Assembly: GCA_020746995.1 (NCBI GenBank)
Contig: JAGPXD010000006.1
Coordinates: 1,860,001-1,924,000, forward strand
Origin: Plectosphaerella cucumerina
Lineage: Eukaryota; Ascomycota; Sordariomycetes; Glomerellales; Plectosphaerellaceae
Reading direction: 5' to 3'
Length of the DNA: 64,000 bases
Position 1 is the stretch's first letter. Each line of letters begins with the position of its first letter. The notes below the pieces were generated by a model. The model worked only from the letters and a program-made list of their open reading frames with translations, searched no databases and had not been told where the DNA came from. The position numbers were made by a program, and so were the translations under genes. Below, in pieces: positions 21,811-33,756 of this stretch.

Positions 21811-24210
21811 CTTGGCTTGCTTGCTGGCGCGAGGGGCCGTGGCGTGTCCCTGTCAGGAGACGGTTCCCTAAGTTGTCTTTCCTGTTTCCATTCTCCTTCC
21901 TCTTCCCTTTTGCTTGCCCCCGCGTGGGCCCTGTTTACGTCGAGCCTTTACTTCAAGAACAAGCGAAGAGTCTAGTCGGGTGCGCGCGCGAGGCGTTTGG
22001 TGGGCTTCGGATCAGACAAAATTGATAGAGGCTTGGCCTAGAAGGTACGTGTTGTTGCTGCTGTCTGCCGGTGGCGGCCCAGCTCCCCGCGCGGGATCTC
22101 GAGAGGAGGTGTTGTTGTTCTTAGCTAGGAGGAATAAAGAATAGTCAGGGTGGTGACGAATACTTGATAGCAATAATCTGGTGGGATGTCATGACAAGGT
22201 GTCCTGACAGCTCTGGTTCATTGACGTTCAGCACATGACCCGGATCCGAAGTAAAGATGGCACTATGGGAGAAATCTCGGCACCTTGAATGCACTTTTGA
22301 CCACACGTGCGCCTCGACACGGCTCGAGGTAGCATGGGGGCGCTATAAAGGAGCCTCTTCCCACCTTCACTTCTCTCTGCCGTCCCTGGACAGCATTCCA
22401 TCTCCTCAGCACATCCCACGGTCGTCACACCGAAAAAAAGAAAAGGGGGCGGCACGCACGGCCTGGAGCCTTGTCTGAGGTCTCGGAGTGGCCTCGAATA
22501 TGCGACCCGGCACACCCGCGCTGCCGGGACGGACGTGCAGGGGGGGCTGAATCCAGGTTCGAAAAGGGGGTGGTCGGGTTATCCATGGAAAGCCGCCCGC
22601 CTAAACGATGTCGTATTCAAAGTTGCACTTTCGACCCGAGTTCCCCGGGCGGGCGTCGGATGCGGGAGGTTGACGTCAGGATATCGATCATGGTCTTTGT
22701 GCTACGCGAGGCTGGGGATTCCATAGGTTCGGGGAGGGAGATTGATGTTTCTGGTGCTGAGACGAGGGAGGAGTATGATTTTTTTTCAGGGCGTAGCCTC
22801 GTTGACTTGACAGGCGGAACAGGGTCTGGACATGGTGTTTGTCTCTTGTTGAAGGGGGGTAAAGACATCCTTGCTGATGGCTGCACACCATCTCGTTTGG
22901 GCGGGATGGCTGTTGGTGGTGGGTGTTTGGGGGTTGGCAGCGGCACCCATTGGGGGCGTCTTTCAGGTTGTTTGCGACCAAGGCCGATGTTCGGCGTGGA
23001 AGGTCTAGGTGATGGTTATTCTTCGAAATGTGTCAAGAATGGGGGGTGACATCTCCTGCTGTATTTCTCTTGGCAAACTGAAGGGCTTCTTCACGATCTT
23101 CGTTACAGCCTCTACCGTACTCGAAGCAAGATCTAGAAATGTTCTGGAGGCCTGAAATCACGAGCAACGCAATAGTGTGTCCATCAAAGTGGAAGTTGAT
23201 CAAGTTTATGTAAACAGTTGTCCAATGGCACACAGGTCTAGAGGTGGAATTGTAATTTGCATAGACTTTGCAGCTGCCCAACTGAAGCCCAATAGTCAAT
23301 TCAGCCTCTCATTTGATTCCTGTTCAATAGTCACGATGGTCACCATGGCGGAGATACAAGAAGAATCATGATACTTGGACAGGTACATCCTGGTCTGATT
23401 CCACGTACTGTGCCAAGGGGTCTTGCCTCCAACCGCATACGATGGACCGGGCTGGCCATCTGCATGGTGGTTGTCCTCAATATTCTTCCGTAGCAACATG
23501 CCATCTTCCGAGAGGAAAGAATATCAGCTCCTCCAGGCCGGATACACCCTCCAGATGCCATCCATCTACAGCCTCATTCCCATAAGAGGATTCATAAGCC
23601 GCATGACAGAGCAAACCTAAATATACAACCCGCCTCCCACCACGCAAAAGATGCATCAGGCTCCTCATCTTCCCGAAGAGCCTGCCTATTCAGCACGACA
23701 TGTATGGAGCGGATAAGACCTCCCATCTCACCGACGGACCTCTGCTCCCTCACCACCACCCCTCGACGGCATCCCAACAACCATGCTCCCTCCTGCAGCT
23801 CATCACCCCCACCTGTCCCATTACGAGGTCCGTCACATCCGCCGCAGCATGCCATTGACCAATGGGAATGACGGCGAGCCCAGAGCTCAAGCCATGCACA
23901 CCTGTCAAAATATCGAATACGTGCATGCATACGCAGCAGCAGGGGGGGTCATCCCGTCTGTTTGCCTCTCTCCGCCCCCGGCTGCCCGCCTACTTCCCTC
24001 CCTCCCCTCCGCGGATCCTTCGTTTCCTCCCCCGTCCGTACGCCCCGTCCTCGGCCCGTCACCCTGTCCGTGAACGGGCCGCGCACCGCCGTTCTATACA
24101 CACCACTCGTAAAAAAACGCCGTCTGATGCTTCCTCCCTGGCCCGGGGAAGAAATTCCCCCTGCCCCTTTTCACCGGCCAGCCGTAGCATGGCCGTGTCG
24201 CCGCTGTCTT
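21811..24210. other. Gene-poor 2.4-kb stretch with AT-richer core
   Basis: No gene supported. It holds a good TATA box at 22344-22350 with no convincing coding sequence behind it. An AT-richer part (about 23030-23500) has a stop-free minus-strand frame of 88 codons lacking an ATG. The distal part is the PIK1 3' region. Confidence 0.5.
22344..22350 (+). promoter_or_regulatory. Orphan TATA box
   Basis: A clean TATAAAG lies downstream of an imperfect inverted repeat (CCTCGACACGGCTCGAGG, around 22312-22329) and is followed by a CT-rich leader-like stretch. The only sizeable plus-strand frame behind it (from ATG 22585, about 155 codons) is Gly/Arg-rich and unrecognised. Confidence 0.35.
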
Positions 24211-27200
24211 TTAGTAGATGCCCTGCGACCTGTACTGGAATGTATCGTATCTGTGAAAACGCGTCAGCTGCCTGCTTCTCCTCGGTGATGTTCCCGGGTA
24301 CTCACAGCCTCGTGTAGTAGCTGCCGAGCGACTTGCCGATGAGGTCCGTCTCGACGTACTGCTCGGCGTCGTCGGCGCTCAGCTGCAGCTGGAATCGCTG
24401 CCGCAGGTTATTCGTCGCCTGGACGACGCCTGCCGAGAAGCACGGCATCTTTGAGTCCCGACCCATCATGGCCACGAGATCGATGATGTTGTCAGCGGAG
24501 CGACGGAGGGCTACGCAGGGTCAGCACATCCTCTTCTCTCATCACGGCAACAAACGTACCCTGGAAAGCCTGTTTGCACAAGCGCTTGTAGTCATCGTAA
24601 TCCTCAGACCCGATGCCACCCAGCACATCAACATACTCGTGCGTCAACTTGAAAGGCGCCGCCTCGAAGCCAACAGAGCCCGGCGAGTTGGACAGCATGA
24701 AGCCAAAGTCAATATGCACAATATGTCCCTCGCTGTCGATGAGCACGTTTCCGTTATGCCGGTCCTTGAGCTGCAGAATGTACGAGATGATGCTGTACGC
24801 AGCAAGCGACCGCTTGAAGGCATCAACACCCGCCCGATGCGGCTCGCTGTCAACAGGCCCAAAGGCCTTGAGGAAGTGATCCTTCAGCGTGGCGATGCGG
24901 CGCTTGTTGTTGGGCACCGACTCGTTGATGGACATTGTCAAGCTGCGCTTGATCGAATGCAGCGAGACGCCGTTTGTGATGGTCTCAATGAGACCAGACG
25001 ACTCGCCCGTCACGAGGATGCGCATCAGCTTGACCCAGACGTTGACCCCGGCGTCGACCCACGTCTTGTGGCACACCTGAATCAGCTGGCACGCAAACGC
25101 CTCCTGTCGCAGGTCATCATTCGTCTTGATGATGACGCTTACGAGGTCCCAGTTCTTCATCCAGCCGTACGGCGACGTCTTGCGGATACGCTCCTTCTTG
25201 GCCTGCCACGCCTCGCCGAAGACGGCGGCACTAGGGTCGTCCCGGTCGCTCTTGCGCTGGAGGCCGCCCGTCTTGATATCGTTCTCCATGCGCGCCAGGC
25301 CCGCGCCGATGTTGGCCGCCGGCTCGTTGGGCGTCGGGTCTTCGAGATCCGGGTTCATGGCCGCCTGCGCGGCCGCCTGCGCGGCCGACGCCTTGGCCAT
25401 GATGGTGTCAAATGTCGGCCCCGTGCCGTCGTCGAGGTCGAAGCTCTGCTCCTCGAGGCTCTGCATGCTGGCGATGATCTTGGACCGAATCGCCGCCACC
25501 TCGCCCTTGGGCCGCTTGCCGCTCGTGGCGTCCAGCTGCGCGAGCATCTGTGACGCCGTGCGCATGTGGATCGCCAGCGCCGAGATGTCAGGCGCATCTG
25601 CCGGCATGGACGCCCGTGACTGCAGAGTCTTCCGGCTGCCCGGCCCGGGGCTGCTCGATCTGGTAGAAGCGCCCGAGCTCCGGGGCGTCGCCATGTCCGA
25701 CACGGTGCTAGACATGGTCGTGCCGCCGCTCGACATGCGCTGCGGGTGGTTGAGCGACAGCGGCTGCTTGCCGGCATACTTGCCCGATGGCTCGGCGTCA
25801 AACGCCCTGATGAGCGGCGAGCTGCCGAGGTCGCCCGAGGTGGGCTCGAAGACGCTATCTATCGATGGCTCGGCAGGCTCCAGGGCACGGGCGAGCGCCG
25901 GTGTCCGCCTCGATGAGTCGGACAGGTCAAAGATGCGGCGCGCGCTGCCTTCCTCGGAGAGCAACGTCGTCAGCAGCCGCTGGTTATCAGGGCTGTCCGG
26001 GTCGAAGGAGAAGTCGTCCCGCAGCACCTCGACCATGAGTAGGTACGGAACCTTCTCGGCGCTGTTAAGCACCGTCGACTCGGCCGGGTTGAGGCGCACG
26101 ATGCGGTGGTGGCGGCTCTGGCTCGGCGAGCCGTCGATGAGCGTCGGTGGGCAGATGATCGGGATGTCGACCTCGGCCGGTAGGTCTTGGGCGATGAGGG
26201 CGAGCTCGGCGCGTAGAGCACTCAGGCGGGCAGGTTTGGGGACGATGACGAGCCGGTTGGAGATGCCCTCGAGGGCGGTGAGGAACTGAGTCTGGCAGCG
26301 GAAGTAATTCTGGCGCAAGAGTCTCGTCTTCTGCTTGGGCGAGAGTTCCGTGGCAACGTGAGCCCTGACATGGTGCGAGTGACGTCTGTGAATCGAGTCG
26401 CCGGGACGCGGGCCGAGCCCAGCGCTCACGGGGGTTGAAGGCCTGGTAACGCGTGGTGACCTCAGCTCGGGTAGCGGTAGCGAGGATGAGCTCAAGCGAG
26501 CGGCATCCTTCATATTAAGAAGGGCGGGCCGCCGGGGCTCGACTGGTGTCTTGGGCGTAGGCGTGGGAGTTGCGGTAGCCGAGTCATCCTCATGGTAGAC
26601 GATAGACGGCTGCGACGAGCTCTGGCCGAGCCCGGCGTGAATGGCCTTCTGGTCCGGAGCACTGCTAGTTCTCGAGCCCTCCCTCACGCGCCGGGACTTT
26701 GAAGTAGCCGCTGACATTGTATGGGCGCGCGTGACCTTTGCGCTCTCCTGAGTCTCCGATATCAGATCTTCTGAAGGCTGAGGCTTCCGAGCCTGCGCCA
26801 CGGCGAGCGGGCCAGCCCATGACGGCAAAATCGGGACAGCAACACTGGCGAGCACGAAACTGGCGAGGACGGTGACGGGTAGTATGTTCTCCTTGATGCG
26901 CTCGTGGCGCGCGGCGTCGGGCAGGCCAAAGACGATGTGCTGCACCTTGTTGTAGACCCTGCGGCACGTCTGGAAGGCCTTTGCCTGTGGTGTGAGGGCG
27001 AGGTCGTGTAGGTATGTCTGGAACAGCCAAAATGTCTGGGGGGCGGGTGTCAGCGATTCGATAGAACACCCGTGGGACTTCCGGTTGTGGGCTGTACCTG
27101 TAGTGCGGCGGTGACGGATTCCTCACACAGGTCCATGAGGAACTCCTCGAGGGCCATGGACTCATTGTCGACGCTGATTATGAGGTGACATAGCTGCGGC

Positions 27201-27481
27201 AGGAAGAACTCGATGTCCTCGTAGGGGAACTGTCGCAGCTTGTTGCAGAGGACATAGTGGATGCCCACATGGTCGGCGTACCGGCTGGGAGAGGAGGGGG
27301 TTTGTTAGCCAGAGCTTTTCCTCGAGCAGTTTTCCCAATTCCCTCTTTCTCTCTTCCTGCAATCGATGTGCTGGGGAGGGGGGCGGGTCCATCAAGCTTA
27401 CGAGAGGTACGAGACGGAGAGGAAGGGATTTGAGTTGAAGACGTCGGACTCGAAGAAGCGCTGAAGGAGGTCCCACGACAT
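24211..27481 (-). CDS. PIK1: Phosphatidylinositol 4-kinase Pik1 (PI4K beta type)
   Basis: Makes PI4P on Golgi membranes for secretory traffic; essential in yeast. Minus-strand exons 27481-27402, 27284-27098, 27035-24560, 24510-24306 and 24250-24211 give 995 residues. The N-terminus starts MSWDLLQRFFESDVF and carries the lipid-kinase-unique helical region (LCNKLRQFPYEDIEFFLPQL). A Ser/Pro-rich middle of about 400 residues probably holds Frq1 and 14-3-3 contacts. The catalytic domain shows YGWMKNWDLVSVIIKTNDD, DDLRQEAFACQLI, the catalytic loop KDRHNGNVLID and the DFG-equivalent HIDFGFML. It ends in ETDLIGKSLGSYYTRLYDTF, conserved at the Pik1 terminus. The four introns are 117, 62, 49 and 55 nt, each fixed by frame. 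The last exon is only 40 nt and is easily lost. The long plus-strand frame over this locus is antisense shadow. Confidence 0.97.
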
Positions 27482-29172
27482 TGGGCAAACGTGGTATCGA
27501 GCAACCGGTGCAGTCGACGGGGAGGGGAAAAAAGGAAGGACTGGCGATGGCGGAGGGGGGGCCTCGAGGTCGGTTCAGGGGCAGGCAGGCGGGCGGGCGG
27601 CGGTTCCGGGGGAGGAGAAAGAGGAATCAGGGAGGCCTCATCGAAGGTGCGGACGGACGGGTTCGGCGAGGGGGTGGTTCAGCATGACGGCCCGGCAGCT
27701 CGGGGAGTCGATCTGTCGTTCGGTCGTCGGTCGGTCGTGTCGTGATTGTTCGTGTCGTGTCGTTTGGAGGTGATCGTGTGTGTCGCTGGCGGGTTGGTGG
27801 TGACGGGACGGGGGGAGCTCGACCGACTTGAAGGTTCACATTCTGGGCTCGGACGACCCGTGCGTGCGTGCTTGCGTCCAGTCGCTGCCACTTGCCCGCC
27901 TGCCACTGTCTGTCCTCTTCAAGCTTGCCCGGAGGAGGGCCCCACACTCGAATGGCCCATCCCGCCAGTCAGAGCGCCCGGTTCGGCGGCCTGGTCCACT
28001 CCGTAGTGTGCCGTTCGCAACCCCACGGCCCTGGAAGGCCTAGCTCGGGAGGGGGAGCCACAGGTGCTGTCCACTGTATTTGGTGCCTGTGACAATTTCG
28101 TCCGGGGCGGGGGGACCCTGATGGTGACCCGGGGATTGGCCGCGACAGACGCAGCGGGCGGGCATCTCGAATTTCCGTCAAGACGGGAGCGGCTCTTTTG
28201 TCGAGGCATGTAGCTCCGAGGTCAATCCCTTTCTCATCTTCCCCAGCTGCGGCGGCATCACGACCAAAGACTTCCACCATCTCGTGACAGCTTCACCACC
28301 GCCAAGACCGCCCATCCTGCGTCGAGCCGACAGGCCGTGCCAGCCCACCGAACCCTGGCCAGGGGGACATCGGGTCCCGCTCCCCTTTGAGGGGTAGCCG
28401 CCGCCGCGATCCAATACCTCCAGCGCGCCGAGAAATTCCATCGTCGGTGCACCTGACCGCCCGGCGGACCGAACGGGCGCCCAAACCTACCCGTACCATT
28501 GATTTTGCTCCATCCGTCTGCTTCAATCTTTTCTGCCCGCCGCGTACAGACTCCTGTATCTGTCATCGGTCTCGCATAATTCAAGGGGCGGCACATCTCC
28601 TCACAAACCCTGTCGCCGGCTGTGAGGCAGCCCGCTTGGCATGTTCCATCGGAATTTGATGTAGATTCCCTGGCATCGCGGACGGGCCTTCTCCTTCTAT
28701 TTTGGTGGACCGCATGCCTGTCCGGATTCCAGGCCGGACATCCCGCCGCCCGGCATCATCATCACGGCATGTCCGTTCCATCACAACACCACTCGACACC
28801 TAAAGTCATTCGAAAGCACGGCTTCGTCAAATCGTGCACTGCGCTTACTCTCATCTCATCACGAGAACCGCGTTAAAAAACGTGTAGAAAATGATAAAGT
28901 ATTCCTCAAATATGTGCGCCGCCGGGCCGCGGTCCTAGCAAATACCGCCGTCCGTCTCCCCGCGTCCGTCCTGGTTGACGCGCCCTGGCCCTTTGCCAAC
29001 GCCGGTGTAGATGCTCTGTCGCGGGAGCAACATGCTCAAACAGGAGGGCTGGAAACCCCCGAGATATCCTTGCGCCCGCCATAAACGCCTGTCCGTCCGT
29101 CTTCATGAAATGCCTTCGTAAAAAGTCGCGTGATCGCGCGCTGCGCTGCCGCCGTGTCGTGGCAGGCAAGGC
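27482..29172. other. Intergenic, PIK1 promoter to NC2-alpha 3' end
   Basis: About 1.7 kb without a supported gene. The PIK1-proximal part contains a GTCG/TCGGTCG low-complexity run (about 27700-27770). The middle is ordinary GC-rich spacer. The last 300 bp must contain the NC2-alpha 3' untranslated region. Confidence 0.5.
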
Positions 29173-30336
29173 TCAGCTCGCACCAGCGGCCGCCTTCTTC
29201 TTCCTGCCGCCGGCGGCGCGCGCCTTCTTCTTGGGCTCCGGCTGCTCCATCTCTTCGTCGCTACTAGTCTCAGCTTTGGCGCTCGAAGCCGATCGTCCCT
29301 TCTTCTCCTCTTCGCCAACCTTGGCCACAATATCGGCAAGGAAGTCGTACTGGCCGTCGTTTTCGATGACCTGCTTCAGCATCTGCGCCGTGACTCTCCT
29401 GGAGTTCCTCTCTCGCGCGATGTCGGCGCTCTTGCTAACCATGTGTATCATGAACAGTTCCAGGGCCTTGCCGACGGCGATGGGTGTCTGCTGGGCGACC
29501 TTGCCTACTTCCTCATCCGCCTGCATAATGCGCTTGATGCGCGCGGTCGGGAACTTGGTGCGAACTGGGGATGGGTCGATGGGCGGGGGCGCCGGGGCCG
29601 GCTGAGCTGACTTGCGTGGAGGCATGGCTGACGGGTCGCTGCCGGTGAGGATGGGTGTCGGGCCTTGGGGGTACGCGCTGGGGACCGGCTTGAACTCGTA
29701 GCTCGGTGGTATGAACTGGGTTGGTGCCTGTGCAGGTGGTGCAAAGGGCAGGCCTGGCTGATGTTGTTGTTGTTGTTGTTGTTGTTGTTGCTGCTGGTGC
29801 GGATGCGAAGGTGATGGATGGGGTGCAAGCTGGGCAAACTGCGGCGGGTGGTGGGGTGAAGGAAAGGGCTGCGGTGGCGGATGCTCAGTCTTAACAGGCG
29901 TGTTTTGTAGGTGCTGCTGGTGCGGATGCTGCTGCTGTGGGCGGATGGGAGAGTAGATATGGGTTGACGCGTGCGGCGCGTTGTATCGGTAGTCAGTGTC
30001 GAGTGACTGCTGTCGCTGGTGAGGCGGCGATGGCTGCTGCAAGTGAATGGGCGCGTGGGCCGGGCTGATGTGCTGAGACGGTGGCTTCTGTTGATTGTAT
30101 GCCCAGGAATAGCGACGGTCGTCTTTAGCTGGCGAGTAAGGCTGGGATTGGCCTTGACCTTGAATGTGATTGTGGTGGTTTTGGTGGTTGCGCTGTGGCT
30201 GCTGCTGTTGCTGCTGGTATTCGGAGTGCTGTTGCAGCGCAGCCGGGAGTGGTTGTGGTGGAGGACTGGGCTGGGTGGAGACGGCAGAAAAAGCTGTGAG
30301 GTCGGGGGACTTGGGTGCATATGTCTCCTCCGCCAT
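29173..30336 (-). CDS. BUR6: NC2 alpha / Bur6 transcription corepressor with Gln-rich extension
   Basis: Histone-fold subunit of Negative Cofactor 2, which pairs with NC2 beta (Dr1) on TBP to block or remodel preinitiation complexes. The gene is one exon of 387 residues. The H2A-like histone fold lies at about 260-342: TKFPTARIKRIMQADEEVG, ALELFMIHMVSKSADIA and RRVTAQMLKQVIENDGQYDF. The Gly/Gln/Asp of the last segment favour NC2 alpha over NF-YC. The C-terminal tail is acidic (ETSSDEEMEQPEPKKK) then basic (GGRKKKA), a likely nuclear localisation signal. The first 240 residues are Gln/His/Pro-rich and include 11 consecutive glutamines. Yeast Bur6 is only about 142 residues, so the extension is large. 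No membrane segment or intron is seen. Confidence 0.9.
   Translation of the reverse strand: MAEETYAPKSPDLTAFSAVSTQPSPPPQPLPAALQQHSEYQQQQQQPQRNHQNHHNHIQGQGQSQPYSPAKDDRRYSWAYNQQKPPSQHISPAHAPIHLQQPSPPHQRQQSLDTDYRYNAPHASTHIYSPIRPQQQHPHQQHLQNTPVKTEHPPPQPFPSPHHPPQFAQLAPHPSPSHPHQQQQQQQQQQQHQPGLPFAPPAQAPTQFIPPSYEFKPVPSAYPQGPTPILTGSDPSAMPPRKSAQPAPAPPPIDPSPVRTKFPTARIKRIMQADEEVGKVAQQTPIAVGKALELFMIHMVSKSADIARERNSRRVTAQMLKQVIENDGQYDFLADIVAKVGEEEKKGRSASSAKAETSSDEEMEQPEPKKKARAAGGRKKKAAAGAS
29764..29796 (-). repeat. CAA/CAG trinucleotide run (polyglutamine)
   Basis: Eleven consecutive Gln codons in the NC2-alpha gene: on the minus strand two CAG followed by nine CAA. The pure CAA part is a microsatellite likely to vary between strains. 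It lies in the disordered N-terminal extension, outside the histone fold. Confidence 0.92.
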
Positions 30337-32449
30337 GATTTAATAATTTTTTTCCCTCTCCCCTGGCACCCCAACCGGCCGCCGTACGGACCGGACCTCC
30401 TCTTTTTTCTGGGTGCTTGACGAGTCGGTCCCTTGCGCCCCCCAAATGTCTTCTTTCCTCCTTTCACCCCCGGTCAAAGCAGCGCGCCGCTGCCCCGTTT
30501 CTGGGTGTTTGTCGAAATGAAGAGGTGCCACAGAACACCGGATTCAACCAAGCTCGCGGGATCGAGCACTTGGTGATTGATTCGTCAAGGCTTGACAGCT
30601 CGCGGGTTCGGATTTTGGCGGACGAGGTTTCGATGCACAGCTGCACGAGTGATCGGCCAGGTTCTGTGCAGCGTCTTGAGGGACAGCAGCAGACGGGAAG
30701 CCTGTTTGCCTGTCTGGCTGCCTCTTTGATACCCCCTCTGTCCTTGGATCTTGTCTCCCGAGCCTTGGGTTGAGCAAGCCAGGCAGGTAAGGGTCCAAGA
30801 CCGCTAGTCCTGATTTGGCGACAGTACCAAGGTAAGAGCGTGGAGCACCGACTCGGACACGGTGCGATGGGCTCCAACAGCTTCAGGCGCGCGCGTGCGA
30901 CACGGCAAGGCCGGGATTCTGTACAAGTCGAGTGTCGTGTCCGTACAGAAAGGTCGGGCGATTTCTATGAGGCAGGGTATCGACACGTCAGGCCCAAGGC
31001 TTGAGGGCAAGCGACGAGAGCCTGATGATCAAAGAAGAGCAAGAGAAAAGGGAAGCTCGGCGGTGGAGTTGTTTTTGCTGCAGACGCGCGACTCGACTGG
31101 TGAGGAGCATTTCAGCCCCTCCATTCGGGGGCCTGCGAGGGTCGAGGTGTCCGCCGTTTATATGCGCGTCGCGGGTCAGAGCTCCCGGGTCTTTCCCCCT
31201 CCAGCTCGCAGCAGGGACGAGTGCTGGACGCCCCCCCCCCGAGACAACGACCCAGCTCCGGCGCAGAGGTGAGGTGGGCTGGCGCCTTACTCCTCTCGGA
31301 AAGGATCCCCCCTCACGGCCGCGTCGCCAGCCACTCACAACTCGTGGTGACCCCAGGCAAGAGCCGGCACCTGCGCCAGCTCTGCGGCTGCTTCTGCGCA
31401 TCGCACTTTCCGCGCTCGGGCCTGTCACGGTGCCTTCCCGTCTCGCTGTCTGTCGGGCTCCGTTGCTGCTGCCGCGAGCCCAACCAAAGCTCAACTTGAC
31501 CTCGGTGAGCAGAAGGAAGGAGCTCCAAGACGGAAGCACCTTCCTTGACGCCGCGAGGCCAGTCTAGGCTTCCATCGTCAAGTCAACTTCCACCTGCGGC
31601 CTCTATTTTCTTACCACTCCAAGTACTACGTCAGCCCCGGTCGCAAACGCAAACGTCCCTGGCCCAAGGGGACAGCTGACCATCTCCCGCCGCCGTCTCG
31701 TCTCATCTTCAAACAAGACTCTCTCGCCTGTCTCTGACTTCAACGTCTCCTGATCCTGCCTCCATCTGCCAGCGTTCAACTTCACGAACACAATCTGCCT
31801 GCGTCAACCTCACCGCTACAAACACCCGAGCTGCTCGCTGCCGCCTGCGCCAACTGCGGATCGACGCCTCCGACAGGTCGACCTGCAGCAACCCGCGCAG
31901 TCGGAATCTTCAAGCCTATGAGGCCCATCCACAGCCGCCATTCCAGCAGTTCTGCAGCGCCACGCAGGAACCAAAGATCCACGCCCGTAGAGCTCCGTAT
32001 ACTGCCTCCTCCCAGGCGCGAACCTCATCTCCCAGCACACTTCGTCCTTCGTGCGACCCACGATAGCATTCTTGTCTCCGTTGGAAACTCTCCGCCCGTT
32101 CCAAGCCTTGAAGGGTCACGATCCCTGGCATCAGCCTGCATATGTGTCGCCATCACCCCTAAAATGCCACTCTGAGTCACAGATTCTAGCCGAGATGCAT
32201 CTCTCGCGCACCCGCCCTTGCCGCGTAAGTCCCTCACACACCTATCCCCCATCTTCCCTCTCGCCCACATGCCATGCATGATGATACAAGAAGAGCCTAT
32301 AACCGCCCGAGACTCCTTGAGCAGCCGACTGCAGAAGCCGAGCTTATCACTCTGGTTTCGAGGTTGGTTGCGCAGTCGACGAAGGACCACCAAATTTACT
32401 TGATCTAATCTGATCCATGACTTCTCTCTTTTTTCTATCCGTCTACCGT
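30337..32449. other. 2.1-kb spacer with a leader-like stretch
   Basis: No gene supported. It must contain the NC2-alpha promoter at its left end and the esterase 3' region at its right. Between about 31580 and 32240 the plus strand is CT/CA-rich, like a fungal 5' leader. It ends in a ten-codon frame from ATG 32195 directly followed by a consensus donor GTAAGT (32225-32230). I could not find a downstream exon before the converging esterase gene. Confidence 0.45.
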
Positions 32450-33756
32450 CTAATAGATGTGTTTTCTAATTGCCCCCGTCAGCGTCCTTAGGCCCCGGAA
32501 CCGCTTCTCCGAGCTGCTCGCCAGGAACATGGACACGACCGGCCAGGCATGGATCCCGCCCTCCTCCCGCCGGCTGTCCACCTCGGCTCCTTTCACGGCA
32601 ACCCGGATGAATTCTTCGACGTCCGGCGCGAAGAGCTCCTCTGACCCGTAAGTGACGAAGAACCCACACTGAGGGCTCGACTGCGCCCATAGGTGATGAT
32701 TCGCAGTCAGGCCGGGAGATACGGTTGGCGTCTTGATGTGCTCCTTCCCCGCGTACTGCATCGCATATTCGTGAAGCTGCCCCACGTCGAGAAAGTCGCT
32801 GTTGTTGTTGGTGTGCTTGTCCGAGATGAGCATCGTCCAAGGCGAAATAAGCACTGCCAAGCCCGGCAGCGGTGTTTCCGACGCGCTCTGCCAGTGTCTC
32901 GCCTGGCCGTCGCTGCCGTCCCGCGCCTCCTTGGCAAGCTTCTGCCTGCGTGCCCATGCGTCGTTGAGCTGTCCCAATTCCAGCAGCATCGTGAGCACTA
33001 ACGTGCCCCCTGCCGAGTCGCCCGCGACCACAATCTTGCCCGGGTCGCCCACGGCCGAGATGACGTGCCTGTAGCCCCGAAGGGTTTCGTGCACCTGCGT
33101 CGGGTACGTCTTGTCGGGTACCAGGGTGTACTCGAGCGCGAAGATGGCGGGGTTCTCGTACCCGGACTCTTGGAGAAGCGTGAACCACGCGAGGAGGAAT
33201 TCCAGGTAAAAGTACGTCGAACCGAGCGCGAAGCCGCCTCCGTGGACATAATACATGACCATGTCCGGCGGCTTGGACGGGTCTGCCGTGATCCACACAC
33301 CTTTGAAGCCCTCTGGACCCTGCATACTATCATTAGCCAGTGCTCTTCGTCAATATCTCATCCTCATCAACTCACCTCCTCAGCATACTCCCTCCACCCA
33401 ATGGGCGACACCAGGTACCCGTGCCTCAGCATCCTCCACCTCATCCACGGCAGCGCCACCCATTTCGAGAAGAAGACCCGGCCAACGCTGGCGGGCACCT
33501 CGCGGAACGCGAAGCGCACGCACCGGATGACCAGGTCCTCGAACAGCGACGCCCGCGCCACAAAGGGGGACCGTTTCTCGCGCCGCGTGAGGTACCGCTC
33601 GCGGACGAGCTGCACGGGCATCTGGAGGAGGACGAAGGGGAGGCATCGCAGCGCCACGGAGGCGGTGCGGAAGAAGCCGACGTCGAGGATGAAGCGGGGG
33701 ACGAGGAAGATGAGGAAAACTAGGCAGTCTAGGAGGGATACGGGGCCGAGGATCAT
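32450..33756 (-). CDS. HSL-family alpha/beta hydrolase (membrane-anchored esterase)
   Basis: Probable lipid or small-ester hydrolase of the hormone-sensitive-lipase branch (alpha/beta-hydrolase fold 3). Minus-strand exon 1 33756-33376 and exon 2 33319-32450 give 416 residues. The oxyanion-hole motif HGGG is in MYYVHGGGFALGS, the nucleophile elbow is GDSAGGT, and later acid and His residues are likely in the SEELFAPDVEEF and GGIHAWPVV segments. The N-terminus has two hydrophobic stretches (LVFLIFLVPRFILDVGFF and nearby), so it is probably membrane-anchored, as for yeast steryl deacetylase Say1, which has a similar layout. The 56-nt intron is phase 0. The ATG inside that intron (33325) is not the start. 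Substrate unknown; it begins a block with Cas1-like, P450 and regulator genes. Confidence 0.86.

Noticed and set aside
24333..25553. A 406-codon plus-strand frame
   Set aside because: Antisense to the Pik1 kinase domain and across two of its introns; no motif of its own.
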